Positions 12,061 through 24,008 of a stretch of DNA of 64,000 bases are shown here, one piece after another. The stretch spans positions 72,583,203-72,647,202 of the forward strand of contig NC_085139.1 in NCBI RefSeq assembly GCF_024139115.2, in the 5' to 3' direction. A model generated the notes under the pieces. It made no database searches and was not told the origin of the DNA. It was given only the letters and a program-made list of their open reading frames with translations. The stretch comes from Armigeres subalbatus (taxonomy: Eukaryota > Arthropoda > Insecta > Diptera > Culicidae). The translations under genes and the position numbers were made by a program. Numbering within the stretch: the stretch's first letter is position 1; each line of letters starts with the position of its first letter.

Positions 12061-12633
12061 ACAGCAGTTCTATTTCGGTTGTGGCCTTGGATGGAACTGT
12101 CCACCAATATCGCAGCGGAAGTAGAATTGTTCTGCACTTTATGCAGTGTATTCTAGAGCTGAGGTGGGAATGATGGGTCCGCTCTTGTTCAGCGCTGAAT
12201 CTAGGACAAAAATTCCGGCGTCTTCAACTACATCGTTATTTTTTACATTGAAACATTGAAACAGGAGACTGGCAGTCCTCTGCTTTTCTACACTGGTTCG
12301 GAATATTCTGCTGAAGATATGTCTGCTGGATATATCCACTGGGGGGAAGGGTCGTTTGGCTGAAACACATTCGGCCGAAAGCCATTTGGCCGAATAAACC
12401 ATTTGGCCGAAACCCATCTGAAAGTCATTTGGCCGAAAGGGTCATTTGGTTGAACGGGTCATTTGGCCGAAAGGGTCATTATGCCGAAAGGGTCGTTTGG
12501 CGGAAAGGGTCATTTGGCCGGAAGGGTCGTTTGGCCGAAATGGTCGTTTGGCCGAAAATGTCATTTAGCCGATAGTGTTATTAGACCGAAAGGGTCGTTA
12601 GGCCGAAAGTGTCATTTGGCCGAAAGGGTCATT

Positions 12634-12793
12634 TCTCGCTTAACTTTTCAAAAGGACCTAAGTAACATTTTTTCATGAATTAATTTGAATAGCGCAATCA
12701 ACAGAACAACATGAAAGCTTTTGATTGCAGCACTCAAATTAATTCATGAAAAAAATGTTACTTAGGTTCTTTTGAAAAGTTAAGCGAAATTTG
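12634..12793. repeat. Long palindrome inside the foldback element
   Basis: Arms of about 66 bp read TCGCTTAACTTTTCAAAAG... inward and reappear in reverse complement ending CTTTTGAAAAGTTAAGCGA, with only a few mismatches. The loop is about 28 bp. Confidence 0.85.
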
Positions 12794-12892
12794 GTCGAAA
12801 GGGTCATTTGGCCGAAAGGGTCTTTTCTTCTGAATGGTTATTTGGCCGAAAGGGTCATTTGGTCGAATACGACATTTGGCCGAATAGTTCAT

Positions 12893-13215
12893 TTGAAAAG
12901 TGAGAAATTAGGAATGAGAAGAGAGACGTCTCACTACTCTCTCTTCATTTTTCTCTTCTCACTGTAAAAAGTGAGAAGCGCGAAATGAGTAGTGAGACGT
13001 CTCACTACTCACTTCGCGCTTCTCACTTTTAACAGCGAGAAGTGCGAGACGTCTCACTTCTCACTCCTCATTTATCACTTCTTGCTGTAAAAAGTGAGAA
13101 GCACGAAGTGAGTAGTGAGACGTCTCACTGCTCACCTTGCGCTCCTCATTTTTTTACAGTGAGAAGTGAGAAATGACGTTTGTCTTCTTACTCCTAATTT
13201 CTAACTTTTCTAATG
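12893..13215. repeat. Four consecutive hairpins centred on GAGACGTCTC
   Basis: The perfect palindrome GAGACGTCTC occurs at 12923-12932, 12994-13003, 13046-13055 and 13117-13126. Each is flanked by GTGAGAAG-type arms that extend the pairing, the second one to nearly 30 bp a side. Spacing between centres is 71, 52 and 71 bp. Confidence 0.85.
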
Positions 13216-13715
13216 ACTTTTTCGGCCAAATGTCTTATACGGCCAAATGACCTTTTCGGCCAAATGACCATTTCGGTCAAACGACCCTTTCGGCCAAATG
13301 ACCCTTTCGACTGAACGACCCTTTCGGCCAAACGACCCTTTCGGCCTTATGACCCTTTCGGCCTAATGACATTTTTTGCCAAACGACCCATTCAGCCAAA
13401 CGACCTTTTCGGCCAAATGACCCTTTCGGCCAAACGACCCTTCCGGTCAAATGACCCTTTCGGCCAAATGACCCTTTCGGCCTAATGACCCTTTCGACCT
13501 AATATCCCTTTCGGCCAAACGACCCTTTCGGCCAAATGACTTTCGCCCTAATGGTCTGTTCGGCCAAATGGTATATTTGGCCAAACAATTTTCGGCCTAG
13601 TGGCATTCGGCCAAATGGCTTTCGGCCAAATGACCCTTCCCCTCCTAATGAAAATGCACATTTCTTAGGTTTTCAGTCTAGACCATCATTCGAAAAGGGT
13701 GTAAGTTAAATTTTT

Positions 13716-16630
13716 TTTTCCGAGAAAATTCCCGTGGATATTCCGAAGAATTTTCTGTGGAAATTCCGAAGAATCTCCCGTAGAAATTTTGAAGAATTTC
13801 CCGTGGAAATTCCGAAGAATTTCCCGTGGAAATGCCGAAGAATTTTCCTTGGAAATTCCGAGAAAATTCCCATGGATATTCCGAAGAATTTCCCGTGGAA
13901 ATTCCGAAGAATTTCTCGTGAAAATTCCGAAGAATTTCCCGTGGAAATTCCGAAGAATTTCCCGTGGAAATTCCGAAGAACTTCCCGTGGAAATTCCGAA
14001 GAATTTCCCGTGGAAATTCCGAAGAATTTCCCGTGGAAATTCCGAAGAATTTCCCGTGGAAATTCCGAAGAATTTCCCGTGGAAATTCCGAAGAATTTCC
14101 CTGGAAATTCGAAGAATTTCCGTGGAAATTCGAAGAATTTTCGTGGAAATTCGAAGAATCTCTTGTGGAAATTCCGAAGAAATTTCCGTGGAAATTTCGA
14201 AGAATTTCTTGTGGAAATTCCGAAGAATTTTCCTTGGAAATTCAGAAGGATTTTCCTTGGAAATTCCGAAGGATTTCCTGTGGAAATTCCGAAGAATTAC
14301 CCGTGGAAATTCCGAAGAATTTCTCGTGGAAATTCCGAAGAATTTCCCGTGGAAATTCCGAAGAATTTCCCTTGGAAATTCCGAAGAATTTGCCGTGGAA
14401 ATTCCGAAAAATTTCCTATGGAAATTGCAAAGAATTTCCCGTGGAATTTCCAAAGAATTTCCCGTGGAAATTCCGAAGAATTTCCCGTGGAAATTCCGAA
14501 GAATTTCTCGTGGAAATTCCGAAGAATTTCCCATGGAAATTCTGAAGAATTTTCCGAGGAAAATCTGAAGAATTTCCCGTGGAAATTCCGAAGAACTTCC
14601 CGTGGAAATTCCGAAGAATTTCCCGTGGAAATTCCGAAGAATTTCGCTTAGAAATTCAGAAGAATTTTCCTTGGAAATTCCAAAGAATCCAAAGAATTTT
14701 CATGGAGATTCCGGAAAACTTCCTTGGATATTCCGAAGAATTTCCAGTGGAAATGCCAAAAATCTCGCGTGGAAATTGCAAAGAATTTTCCTTGGAGATT
14801 CCGGAAAACTTCCCTTGGATATTCCGTGGATATTCCAAAGAATTTCCAGTGGAAATGCCAAATAATTTCCCGTGGAAATGCAGAAGAATTTTTCGTAGAA
14901 ATTCCCTTGGAAATTCCGAAGAATCTCCCGTGGAAATTCCGAAGAATTTCTTTTGAAAGTTCCAAAGTGGTTCCCCTGGAACTCTCGAAGAATTGCCTTT
15001 TGACATTCCGAAGAATTTCCCGTGGAAATTCCGAAAAATTTCCGTGGAAATTCCGAAGAATTTCCCGTGGAAATTCCGAAGAATTTCCGTGGAAATTCGA
15101 AGAATTTCCGTGGAAATTCCGAAGAATTTCCGTGGAAATTCGAAGAATTTCCGTGGAAATTCCGAAGAATTCCCGTGTAAATTCCGAAGAATTTCCCGTG
15201 GAAATTCCGAAGAGTTTCCTGTGGAAATTTCGAAGAATTTCCCGTGGAAATTCCGAAGAATTTTCCGAGGAAATTTTGAAGAATTTTCCGAGGAAACTAT
15301 GAAGAATTTCCCGTGGAAATTCCGAAGAATTTCCGGTGGAAATTCCGAAGAATTTGTCGTGGAAGTTCCAAGGAATTTCCCGTGGAAATTCCGAAGAATT
15401 TCCCTTGGAAATTCCGAAGAATTTCGCTTAGAAATTCAGAAGAATTTCCCTTGGAAATTCAGCAGAATTTCCCCTGGAAATTCTGAAGAATTTCCCTTGG
15501 AAATTCAGAAGAATTTCCCAAGGAAATTCCGAAGAATTTTCCTTGGAAATTCCAAAGAATCCAAAGAATTTTCCTTGGGGATTCCGGAAAACTTCCCTTG
15601 GATATTCCGAAAAATTTCCAGTGGAAATGCCAAAAAATCTCGCGTGGAAATTGCAAAGAATTTTCCTTGGAGATTCCGGAATATCCGTGGATATTCCGAA
15701 GAATTTCCAGTGGAAGTGCCAAAGAATTTCCCGTGGAAATGCAGAAGAATTTTTCGTAGAAATTCCCTTGGAAATTCCGAAGAATCTCCCGTGGAAATTC
15801 CGAAGAATCTCCTGTGAAAATTCCCAAGAATTTCCTGGAGAAATTCCGAAGAGTTTCTCGTGGAAATTCCGAAGAATTTCTTTTGAAAGTTCCAAAGTGG
15901 TTCCCCTGGAACTCTCGAAGAATTGCCTTTTGACATTGCAAAGAATTTCCCGTGGAATTTCCAAAGAATTTCTCGTGGAAATTCCGAAGAATTTCCCGTG
16001 GAAATTCCGAAGAATTTCCCGTGGAAATTCCGAAGAATTTCCCGTGGAAATTCCGAAGAATTTCCCGTGGAAATTCCGAAGAATTTCCCAAGGAAATTCC
16101 GAAGAATTTCCCAAGGAAATTCCGAAGAATTTTCCTTGGAAATTCCAAAGAATCTCACGTGGAAATTACAAAGAATTTTCCTTGGAGATTCCGGAAAACT
16201 TCCCTTGGATATTCCGAAGAATTTCCAGTGGAAATGCCAAAGAATCTCGCGTGGAAATTGCAAAGAATTTTCCTTGGAGATTCCGGAAAACTTCCAAAGA
16301 ATTTCCAGTGGAAATGCCAAATAATTTCCCGTGGAAATGCAGAAGAATTTTTCGTAGAAATTCCCTTGGAAATTCCGAAGAATCTCCCGTGGAAATTCCG
16401 AAGAATCTCCTGTGGATATTCCGAAGAATTTCCCGTGGAAATTCCGAAGAATCTCCCGTGGAAATTCCGAAGAATTTCTTTTGAAAGTTCCAAAGTAATT
16501 CCCCTGGAACTCCCGAAGAATTTCCCTTTGACATTCCGAAGAATTTCCCGTGAATTTCGAAGATATTTCAATAGAAATTCCAAATATTTGACCTCCAAAA
16601 ATTTGCCCGAGGAAATTCCAAAGAAGAATC
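13716..16630. repeat. 23-bp palindromic minisatellite (CGT-centred), about 2.9 kb
   Basis: The unit is CCGAAGAATTTCCCGTGGAAATT. Its core, GAATTTCC-CGT-GGAAATTC, is a perfect 8-bp inverted repeat around three bases. Because 23 is not a multiple of 3 and the unit has no stop in several phases, the array is open in forward and reverse frames for up to 375 codons. These frames read as repeats such as EEFPVEIPKNFPWKFRRISR and are an artefact of the satellite, not genes. Variants (CTT, CTC, CAG centres; 21-22 bp units) are interspersed, and larger blocks are reused (see findings). Confidence 0.95.
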
Positions 16631-16694
16631 ACAACGATGCGATCGTGAAGACCATCGCTTCAAATAAATCGTGATTCAAAGCAATCCAAATTGA

Positions 16695-16930
16695 TCACAT
16701 GACCCGGAACTTCGTTACATTGATCGCATCGGTTTGCCCGGCAATCCACATTTGTGCCGTATCTGCCACTGCTGCTGGTCCAACGTACTGATGTGCAACT
16801 AAGGCAACGAAATTGAACCGCGACTCGCCACTTTGGAACGACTGCGGTGGCAAATATAGAGCATCCACCAGAGTGGAGCGGAATTCCCACACAGCTTTTC
16901 GGCGATGTTGCTCCCCGTGTTGGTACGACT
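16695..16930 (-). CDS. Unrecognised open reading frame at the edge of the array
   Basis: The minus-strand frame is open from about 16930 to the TGA at 16695-16697. Its middle part reads FVALVAHQYVGPAAVADTAQ followed by MWIAGQTDAINVTKFRVM. The composition, with GC-rich third positions and a mix of hydrophobic and polar residues, looks more protein-like than the surrounding repeats. It has no good upstream methionine, so it may be the 3' end of a larger lost gene, an exon, or an inserted viral or transposon fragment. I do not recognise it and assign no function. Confidence 0.3.
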
Positions 16931-18529
16931 TTTGCGAGGAACGAATCTACGCCTCAGTGATTTGCGAAACTATGATTTAAGTGCTTTTGTCATTTATTTA
17001 TCTGTTTGCACACTCCGGTCTCGGCCAGGAATGCTATGGGAACCAGCGCCGAGGAAAAGCGAGGATGCCGTTTCCCTCGCCCCCGATCTGCTCCGATGGT
17101 CCATCCTTGTGTCGTGTGTTGTTTTTGGAATTATTTCTATTGTTGAGATGATGGAATTTTGCGATTTTCCCGAATAGAGATTATAACCACCACAGAACAC
17201 AGTCTGCAGTAGGATTTGGGGTGCAAAATAATTTGCTTAATGCGGATTTGGAGGGGTTTTGGGTCCACCGAGCCACGTTTGCTTGTACGGTTAAAGTTGC
17301 TCCTTGTCGAAGTAAATAAGTAAAAAGGGTTAGTGGTGGACTTCGAAAAGGTTGAAAATAGAGTTTGAGGGTCATAATGCGTAGTTCAAGAGAATTCACT
17401 TTTAACATAATCAGGGAAATTAATGCTGATTTGTGGTATTGTTTTCACTCATTGCGATTTATTCAGATTGGGTAGAAAAAAGTTTTAATATCAAATCTGT
17501 TTTAAAATCAATCATCTGTGCAACATTCAGTAAAAGTTTCAATTTCGTTGATCAGCTATCTCACTAAAATTCTAAAGAAGTCTTTTGTTCAACCAATATT
17601 TTTTTCAAGTTCGTTGTCAGCTAAAACAAATTCAACACGTTAGCAGAAAAAAAAGTGATCAACGCTCTCAAGTTTTGATGCACTACATACGGCAACACTA
17701 ACGATTACTTTTACCTTGTGCTTCTGACCCAGACACTTGCATCGTGCTCCATCATCTCCATCCGTTGCCCCGTTATATGGCTGAATACTCGAGAGCTAAA
17801 AGGTTCGACTTGGTCTTCACTCGATAGAAGAAAGGTGTTGTCGAGCAGGCAGCGTAAGGTATGCGAAGAAAAACATAACCTTGACTATACAACAAGACTT
17901 CATTTGTTGTGGCAATGTGTAGATCGTGTATCCACACAATAACAGCAGCCGGCGAAGTTCAATGTATTCAGTGTAGGTTGGTTGAATGACTGTAATTAGA
18001 AAGTTAATCAATCGTGTTATGCCAAAGTTGTTTGATTGATTGAATCTGCTGAACAAGCGATATGGTTCGACAGTATTGCCGCTAAACTTTTTTATTGAGC
18101 ACATTTCCGCCTTTTTCGTATAACCAGATGTATCGAAAGAGTATGAAATTACTAAAATATGTATTTTTTTTTGAAGCCGTGTTTGTGCGTCAATTGTTAT
18201 TCTTAAAGTAATTTTCATGTTAAAGATATGTTCGTCGTCAAAGTTATATTTCTCATTTTCTATTTACGTAATACAAAAAATCTACTCACATAGCATTTGT
18301 TAAATAACAAATCCTTGTTTGAAAAACAACTCAACTGAAACTCAACCTCTGTTTGCTGTTCGCCAACACTAAAAACCACTCAGAAGCATTCAAACGAAAC
18401 TGCTTATTAGCAACAAATTCGGATAATCCGCTCGATCTACAACCAATTAGCACAGTGTCACAATCAGTTTCACTCCCTGAAGAACAGTTCTTATTTTCAA
18501 CTACGGGCCACCTTTCCTTTCTCATGCGA
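16931..18529. other. Unassigned stretch
   Basis: AT-rich, without terminal repeats or domain-like frames that I recognise. Confidence 0.3.
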
Positions 18530-19180
18530 CTAATCATACAGAAAGACCAACCACGGTCTCAACCGTCGAGAGAACGAATCCGTAGCAGAGGTTAGCATCG
18601 TCATCATCACCGTCGTCGTGGATAACCCCGGTATGGCGGCACAGACCGAACGAACGGCACACGGACGGACCAAGACCGACCGACCGTGGCGAGTGCCAAA
18701 AAGCAAACGGTTGTCAACGCCAACCATCCACGCAAGAGAAACCACTTGACTGCATGCATATTTCAAATTCCCCCGTTCAAATATGCAAAGACCGAGCGGT
18801 TTTGGTCTTAGTCCTTGGGGTCCGGATTCACATTTCATTGGTTACCGACGCTACACGGGACCGCCTGGTGCGACCGTCGAAATCGAAACAGGTGACCTAT
18901 GCGGCGGCTTTTCTCCCAAAAGACGAGCGCCGCGCCGCTGCCTGGCGCACAAAGTGCACATTTCGATGCAAGTCTCCCCGTTCGTGCGAGCGCGTCGTCG
19001 TGGCGTTCCAGCGACACAATTTTGGGGTTTTCGGTGTGGGACCGGGAGATACCACAGTCCTCCGTTGCTAGGAATCAGAGCTTATAAACCCGTTGAGATT
19101 GGGATCGGTCGGACCTGGACGTAATCGTTCCATCCGATGACGACTATGAGGTTGCAAACGAAGCAGAGTGGTGAGCATTT
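18530..19180 (+). promoter_or_regulatory. GC-rich island with a TATA-like box: candidate promoter or 5' exon
   Basis: Composition rises sharply, with CGACCGACCG and similar strings, and no repeat structure. CTTATAAAC at about 19080 is a TATA-like box. About 30 bp downstream lies unique sequence, and GGTGAGCA at about 19169 resembles a 5' splice site. A TATA promoter with a non-coding first exon would look like this. The overlapping frame 18783-19124 has no recognisable domain. The evidence is composition and two weak motifs only. Confidence 0.2.
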
Positions 19181-20519
19181 GAACGAAAAGTGATCGAAAC
19201 TTGATGTTGGGAATTGTTTGAAAATCTGAATTTAATTTCGAGATAAGTTGCGTTAAGTACGAGACACTGACGACGGGTCTTGTAGCTAGTAAATAATGTT
19301 TAGTTTAATTAGTGTAATAGTGAAATTTAAAGAAGTAGTACTAAATCCCTCTTATAGACGAGTGAAATATTAATCGGATGCTAACAGGCTCACAAGCCAC
19401 TGTGCCGCTTTCGTATAGTCCAGACGTATATTGTCATTTCCACATCAGGATATGCAAAGGCACGGCCATCCGGCTTTCCACGAATTCTGCTTTATTACCA
19501 CAGGCAGCGCGACCATCTCCTGGCGACGGAGCATATAGTGGATAGTGGACACCTTTGTCAGGTTTTTGCGGTGAGGGGCGATGGCTCTCTGGCCAAATCG
19601 TGGAATCAGTAACCCAACAATAACGTTGCAGTGATTTGGGATCCCCTTTGCCGTGGTGAATTCGGTCGAGTGTTTTGCTACTTTATATCGATAGGCTTTT
19701 GGAAGAGATAGAGAGGGAGGTTACTACTTTCACCGCTTGAACGAATCCGCAGACGCTTCAACTTCCGTCTGTTGGCCGTTCGTCGGGGAACAGTGAAATC
19801 GGATTAGTTGCTCAGTTTTGATCCGATAGGAACTTCGTTGTCGCGATTTTGTTCTGACTGGTTGATGAGCAGTGTTGGTCTTTGTTTCTAATTTTGTATT
19901 TCACTATCAAGGAACCCATAATCGTTTGATGTGCATCGAATGAACGTTTTTTTATTCAAGGTGCTTTTGAAATGCTTTCCTCAAATATAATAATCAATGC
20001 AATTATTTAAACTAATCGTGTGATATCTGGTTTTTTCAGTTTACAAAAGATTCTTAAGTATCAGAAATCAATACATCGGCTCAGTTCCCCTCCAGTTGGG
20101 AGATTTGGAAGCATGGAGTAGGCCATAGAAATAGGACGAAAAAGGAACCCTTTCTCCTCAAAAGCTGGGTCTTCATGCAAAACAACGAAATCTCAGCCTT
20201 TGAATAAGTAGATTGTACTTTACAATCAAAGCCTTAGCGCCCTTGGCGAATCATTTGTTCGGCGCCCCTTACTTACTTAAAAATAAAATGCTCAGTATTT
20301 TATATTTAATAGACAATCGATTGTATCAAGGCCAAATATCCATAAAATTCCTGAAACATTTTCTTGAAATTTTAACGAATTTTTGAAAAAAACAATAAAC
20401 ATACATGTTTTTAGTTTGAACAGTGGCGTAGCCAGGGGGGGGTCTCAGGAAAATATTTTTTGATAGAATTTGATTTATGATGAAAACGCGAACAGTCTAT
20501 CTTGCAGTCTAAACAGCTA
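19181..20519. other. Unassigned stretch
   Basis: No recognisable coding or repeat structure. Confidence 0.3.
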
Positions 20520-21638
20520 GGGTGCGGGTAAGATCGACACCACATGAGGGTAAACTGACACATCAATTCGTTATGGAATTGAACATCAGAACAATTCTAT
20601 ATGATGTTACAACATAGTTGAAAATGTTTAACAACATTCATTTTTATATTTGTGTATGAAATGTTTAGGGATCACTCATAAACGATGGTTAAACAAAATT
20701 TTATATATTTAAAATCATCACAACATATCATATTTTATTTAGTTTCTTTGGTGGGTCGGGTAAAAAATATATAGAGTATAAGAATGTTGGTATCAAATTT
20801 ACTAACTACTGTAAATATTGACCTACATTTGAATTTCACTAATTTTAAAAAGTTGTTTATAACGGCGATTTAAAACAAATGCGTATGGTGCAGTTATGAC
20901 AAGAAATAAAAATGATTAGTTCCGTAGGTGACAAGCTACATGTTTACAGGGGTGAAAATGGATCACGAAAGAACAACACTAGAGATCGGATTGAATATAT
21001 CTAAGAGCAAATTAAGCCTAAGAATACAGTTCTTCTTTGAGCGCTATTGTTATCCGACCTACTGGTTTTCCTTGATGGTTCAATATTACCTCTTAGACCT
21101 ATTGTCACGCCCAATGATGATTTGATATATAATCAGTCTATGATTAAGTTATATTCCCCGGCGCCTCGTTTTCCAATACTTGAATTATATTATGCGAATG
21201 ATGAGTCTAATAAAACAGAGGTATTTCGTGATTCGGTAGCAGGTGTCGAATTTACCCCAACTGATAACATAATAATGAAGAGATACATATGGATGCTTAA
21301 AATTAAAAAAGTTAACTATTTTTCCACAACATACACAAAATGATGTTTAATTATGGATCAGAGATGGATTAAATACTAAAAATCAACAAATTATTGTCGA
21401 AAAATCTTATACACTGAGCCCAAAATTTTACATAAATCATCTCCTCAATGGTGATCTATGCTAATTGTCTGTATATTATGACTCTTACACGTCTCCGCCA
21501 GTTACAAAATGACTAGGAATACAAGAAATCAAACGTTTATTCAAAGTGTGTCGAAATTCTGTCCGATAATCACTTGAAATCGGAGATTTGATGTGGTGTC
21601 AGTTTTACCCGCAGTGTCGGTTTTACCCACAATTCCCC
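20520..21638. mobile_element. Probable TA-flanked DNA element with imperfect terminal repeats
   Basis: The left end (GGGTGCGGGTAAGATCGACAC, then GGGTAAACTGACAC) and the reverse complement of the right end (GGGGAATTGTGGGTAAAACC, then GGGTAAAACTGACAC) share two copies of a GGGTAAAA-TGACAC motif. TA lies on each side (20518-20519 and 21639-21640). The interior is AT-rich, with a 98-codon frame at 21047-21343 of unknown identity. It looks like an internally deleted cut-and-paste element. Confidence 0.5.
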
Positions 21639-21839
21639 TAATACACTCCAGTGAAAACACTCCAGGGTATATTCAGTGCGCGCACTCCTGTGGCTCTGGT
21701 GTGTATTTTTTTACAGTTTGCCATGACATACAGAAAAAAAATCCATCTATTTGTTGGACTTACAATCAAAGAGCAGAATTTTTTGCACTGAGTGTGGGAC
21801 AACACTGTCCGCTAGCATCATTTTGTTTAGCTTAGTTTA

Positions 21840-22984
21840 TAAGGTACACTGGGGGAAGTGGAGAAAGGGGGTAAGTGTAAAAATCGACTCGAAAAATTGG
21901 AATTGTACATACTTTACAGTTTTTACCGCATCATAACATTGTGCAAGAATGTATTTTGATGCTCACACTAATACTATGTTGAAATTTGTATAATACATAC
22001 ACTAACACGGTTAACGCTTGAACTGTAATTTTAGGTTTCGCGTAAAGTTGATTTTTGCATTCATAAAATCAATTTTTATTTGCATCAATTGTTCTTTTTT
22101 AAAGTGAATTTATATCACAGGTGACCATTATAATACAATAAAATTAATCCCATTCAATTGGTAGTGGTTTGTAGCAAGAAATCAAATAATTCAAAGATTT
22201 TACACTTACCCCAGGTATCAAACACTGCGGGGGGAAGTGGATAATGTTCTAATTACGCAATTTTTTCTTCCTTCCAGGGTTTATTTCGATAGCTGTGAAT
22301 CTTAATATGTTCCTTATTTGTTATCATTGTGATTCAAGTGGTGATTGGACTAATATAAATGAGAAAATGCCTGATTAATCCACCTATCGGTATTGATGCC
22401 TTTTACATGTTTTACATATGAAAAAAAAATATATAAGAAAGGTAAAAATAGTACTGATAGGTAAATATATTGTATAATTCACATTAATTTTTATTCATAA
22501 CAAGTTTCGCCGTTGAATGCAATTTTTTTGCGAACAAATTGGTTAAGGACAAGTGCTTAAGAATAGCTGATAATTTTGTACGTGCTTTGCGCACACACAT
22601 ACATACAAATACGCACATACAGACATCATCTCAATTCGTTGATTAGTTTATAACCCTGTAAGTCCCATTTTTCCTTTAAAAAGTTCATCTTTGGGGCGAA
22701 CATATAGACTTTACGTACACTTAGTGTTCGAGAAGGCAAAACCAGCCCTCCCCTAGCTATTACGAGAATTCCTTGAGGATCTAAGTGGAAAAACAACCCC
22801 TAATTTTAAAATCTATTTCCATAAATTTCAAGCGACCAAATGGTATGAATAACCGCACAAATTGACTGTTTTTGATAGCCCATTTTGATTGAACGATAGA
22901 TTTAGATAATTTAAACTGGTTCTACACTAATTCAAACATGCACTATCGATTTTTTCCTTTTCCATTTCCCCCAGTGTACCTTAC
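21840..22984. mobile_element. DNA element with 23-bp terminal repeats, inserted in the gypsy remnant
   Basis: Left terminus TAAGGTACACTGGGGGAAGT (21840) and right terminus ACTTCCCCCAGTGTACCTTA-like (ending 22984) match with one mismatch over 23 bp. An internal GCGGGGGGAAGTGG lies at about 22229. The right end abuts gypsy integrase coding sequence in mid-frame. The other side (below 21840) shows no gypsy continuation, so insertion was accompanied or followed by deletion. No transposase is readable. Confidence 0.65.
22590..22740 (-). repeat. Dispersed hairpin repeat, copy 3
   Basis: In reverse orientation this matches the repeat at 7798: GCCTTCTCG, then ACACTAAGTGT (hairpin, 22707-22738), and further in GAGATGATGTCTGTATGT. 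It is nested inside the DNA element at 21840-22984. Confidence 0.6.
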
Positions 22985-23797
22985 TTACTTTGCGAGTAGA
23001 GTTTGGTAATTTATCCCGTATATTCCATCCAAACATAAGTTCAGCGGGAGAGAAATTTGTTACTGAATGTGGAGTTGCTCGATAAGCATGTAAGGAATCT
23101 TGCAAGTCATTTTTCCAATCACGTCCAATAGCTGCGCTTACGAATAGTACGATGCGCTGCGAATAGTACAATCTTGTCTATCTACCTGTTCATTCTGGAA
23201 TGCAGCATTAGAAATAAATTTTAAAATTTATATTCCGTTTCCAGCTGTTATTGGTCGATTCCGTTTCGTTTACAGAAAGTCGAAAATTCTTCCGAAGAGA
23301 ATGGCCGACCATCAAGTATTTCTTCACACAGTATTTCTTCTGGGTATCCAAACATTGCAAAAACTTCCCTAACCATTGTTATTGTTTGTGTGGCTGTCAT
23401 TGAACTTTGAATGAATACTTCAATGTATCTTGAGAAATAGTCAGTTGCTACCAAAAGATGATTTCCGCCAGGAATTTCTGTAAAGCCTATTGCGATTTTC
23501 ATCCATGGTCGTTGAGGCATTTCGGTTCGAGTGATTGGTTGTTTTTCGGGAGCAGCTACTAACATACATCCTTGATAACTTTCGACGTTCAATTATAGAA
23601 TCCATTCCACTCCACAAAACTTTAGATCGAAGCCGACGTTTCATAGACGATATCCCAAGATGAGGCTCGTGCTCCAAAGCTAATGTTCTTTTTTGAAATT
23701 GCCTTGGTATAATGATCTTATGGTTGAAAGTTAGGCTGCTAGCCTTTTTTTTATACTTCATCAGAGTTTTTGGCCAACGTTTGGGAACGTATGGCAC
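22985..23797 (-). pseudogene. Gypsy integrase, fragmented
   Basis: The piece 23797-23441 covers the His/Cys zinc-binding region (HEPHLGISSMKRRLRSKVLW). The piece 23592-23248 covers the core, with VATDYFSRYIEVF (first catalytic aspartate) and DGRPFSSEEF, where the usual SDNG is altered. The last piece (from 23171) has DWKNDLQDSLHAYRATPHS and SPAELMFGW, the end of the core. The coding text stops abruptly at 22985, where a DNA element begins. Confidence 0.8.
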
Positions 23798-24008
23798 TTG
23801 ATGAGCTTTTGAAGTTCTTCATCTCCATGTGTCGCTTGCTCTATTTCAGGTAGAGATATAGCAATAGGGCAAGTATCTTCAGTGACATGGCTGATAATTC
23901 TTTCAGTTTCCTCGTCGTAACAAAGCCCATTGTTTGGTATAGATTGACACAACCGCGAAAGAGGGTCAGCAATATTTATTTTACCTTGTCTGTACATACA
24001 TAGTTATA

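Larger units (their letters stand above)
12341..13645. mobile_element. Foldback-type element with minisatellite arms
   Basis: The left arm (about 12341-12630) is built of short repeats of GGCCGAAAGGGTCATTT. The right arm (about 13215-13645) is the same repeat in reverse complement (AAATGACCCTTTCGGCC). The outer ends, GGGGAAGGGTC and GACCCTTCCCC, are inverted. The middle holds one long palindrome (12634-12793) and a cluster of four hairpins (12893-13215). Long inverted arms made of tandem repeats are the definition of Foldback (FB/Galileo-like) elements. No reading frame is credible. No target duplication was identified. Confidence 0.7.

Noticed and set aside
12341..13645. Possible CRISPR-like array of repeats and spacers
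   Set aside because: Repeats are adjacent and variable without unique spacers, arms are inverted, and the genome is eukaryotic.
13686..16632. Many long overlapping open frames (up to 375 codons) on both strands
   Set aside because: They are produced by a 23-bp repeat lacking stops. The same text appears in all phases and on both strands, so they are not proteins.
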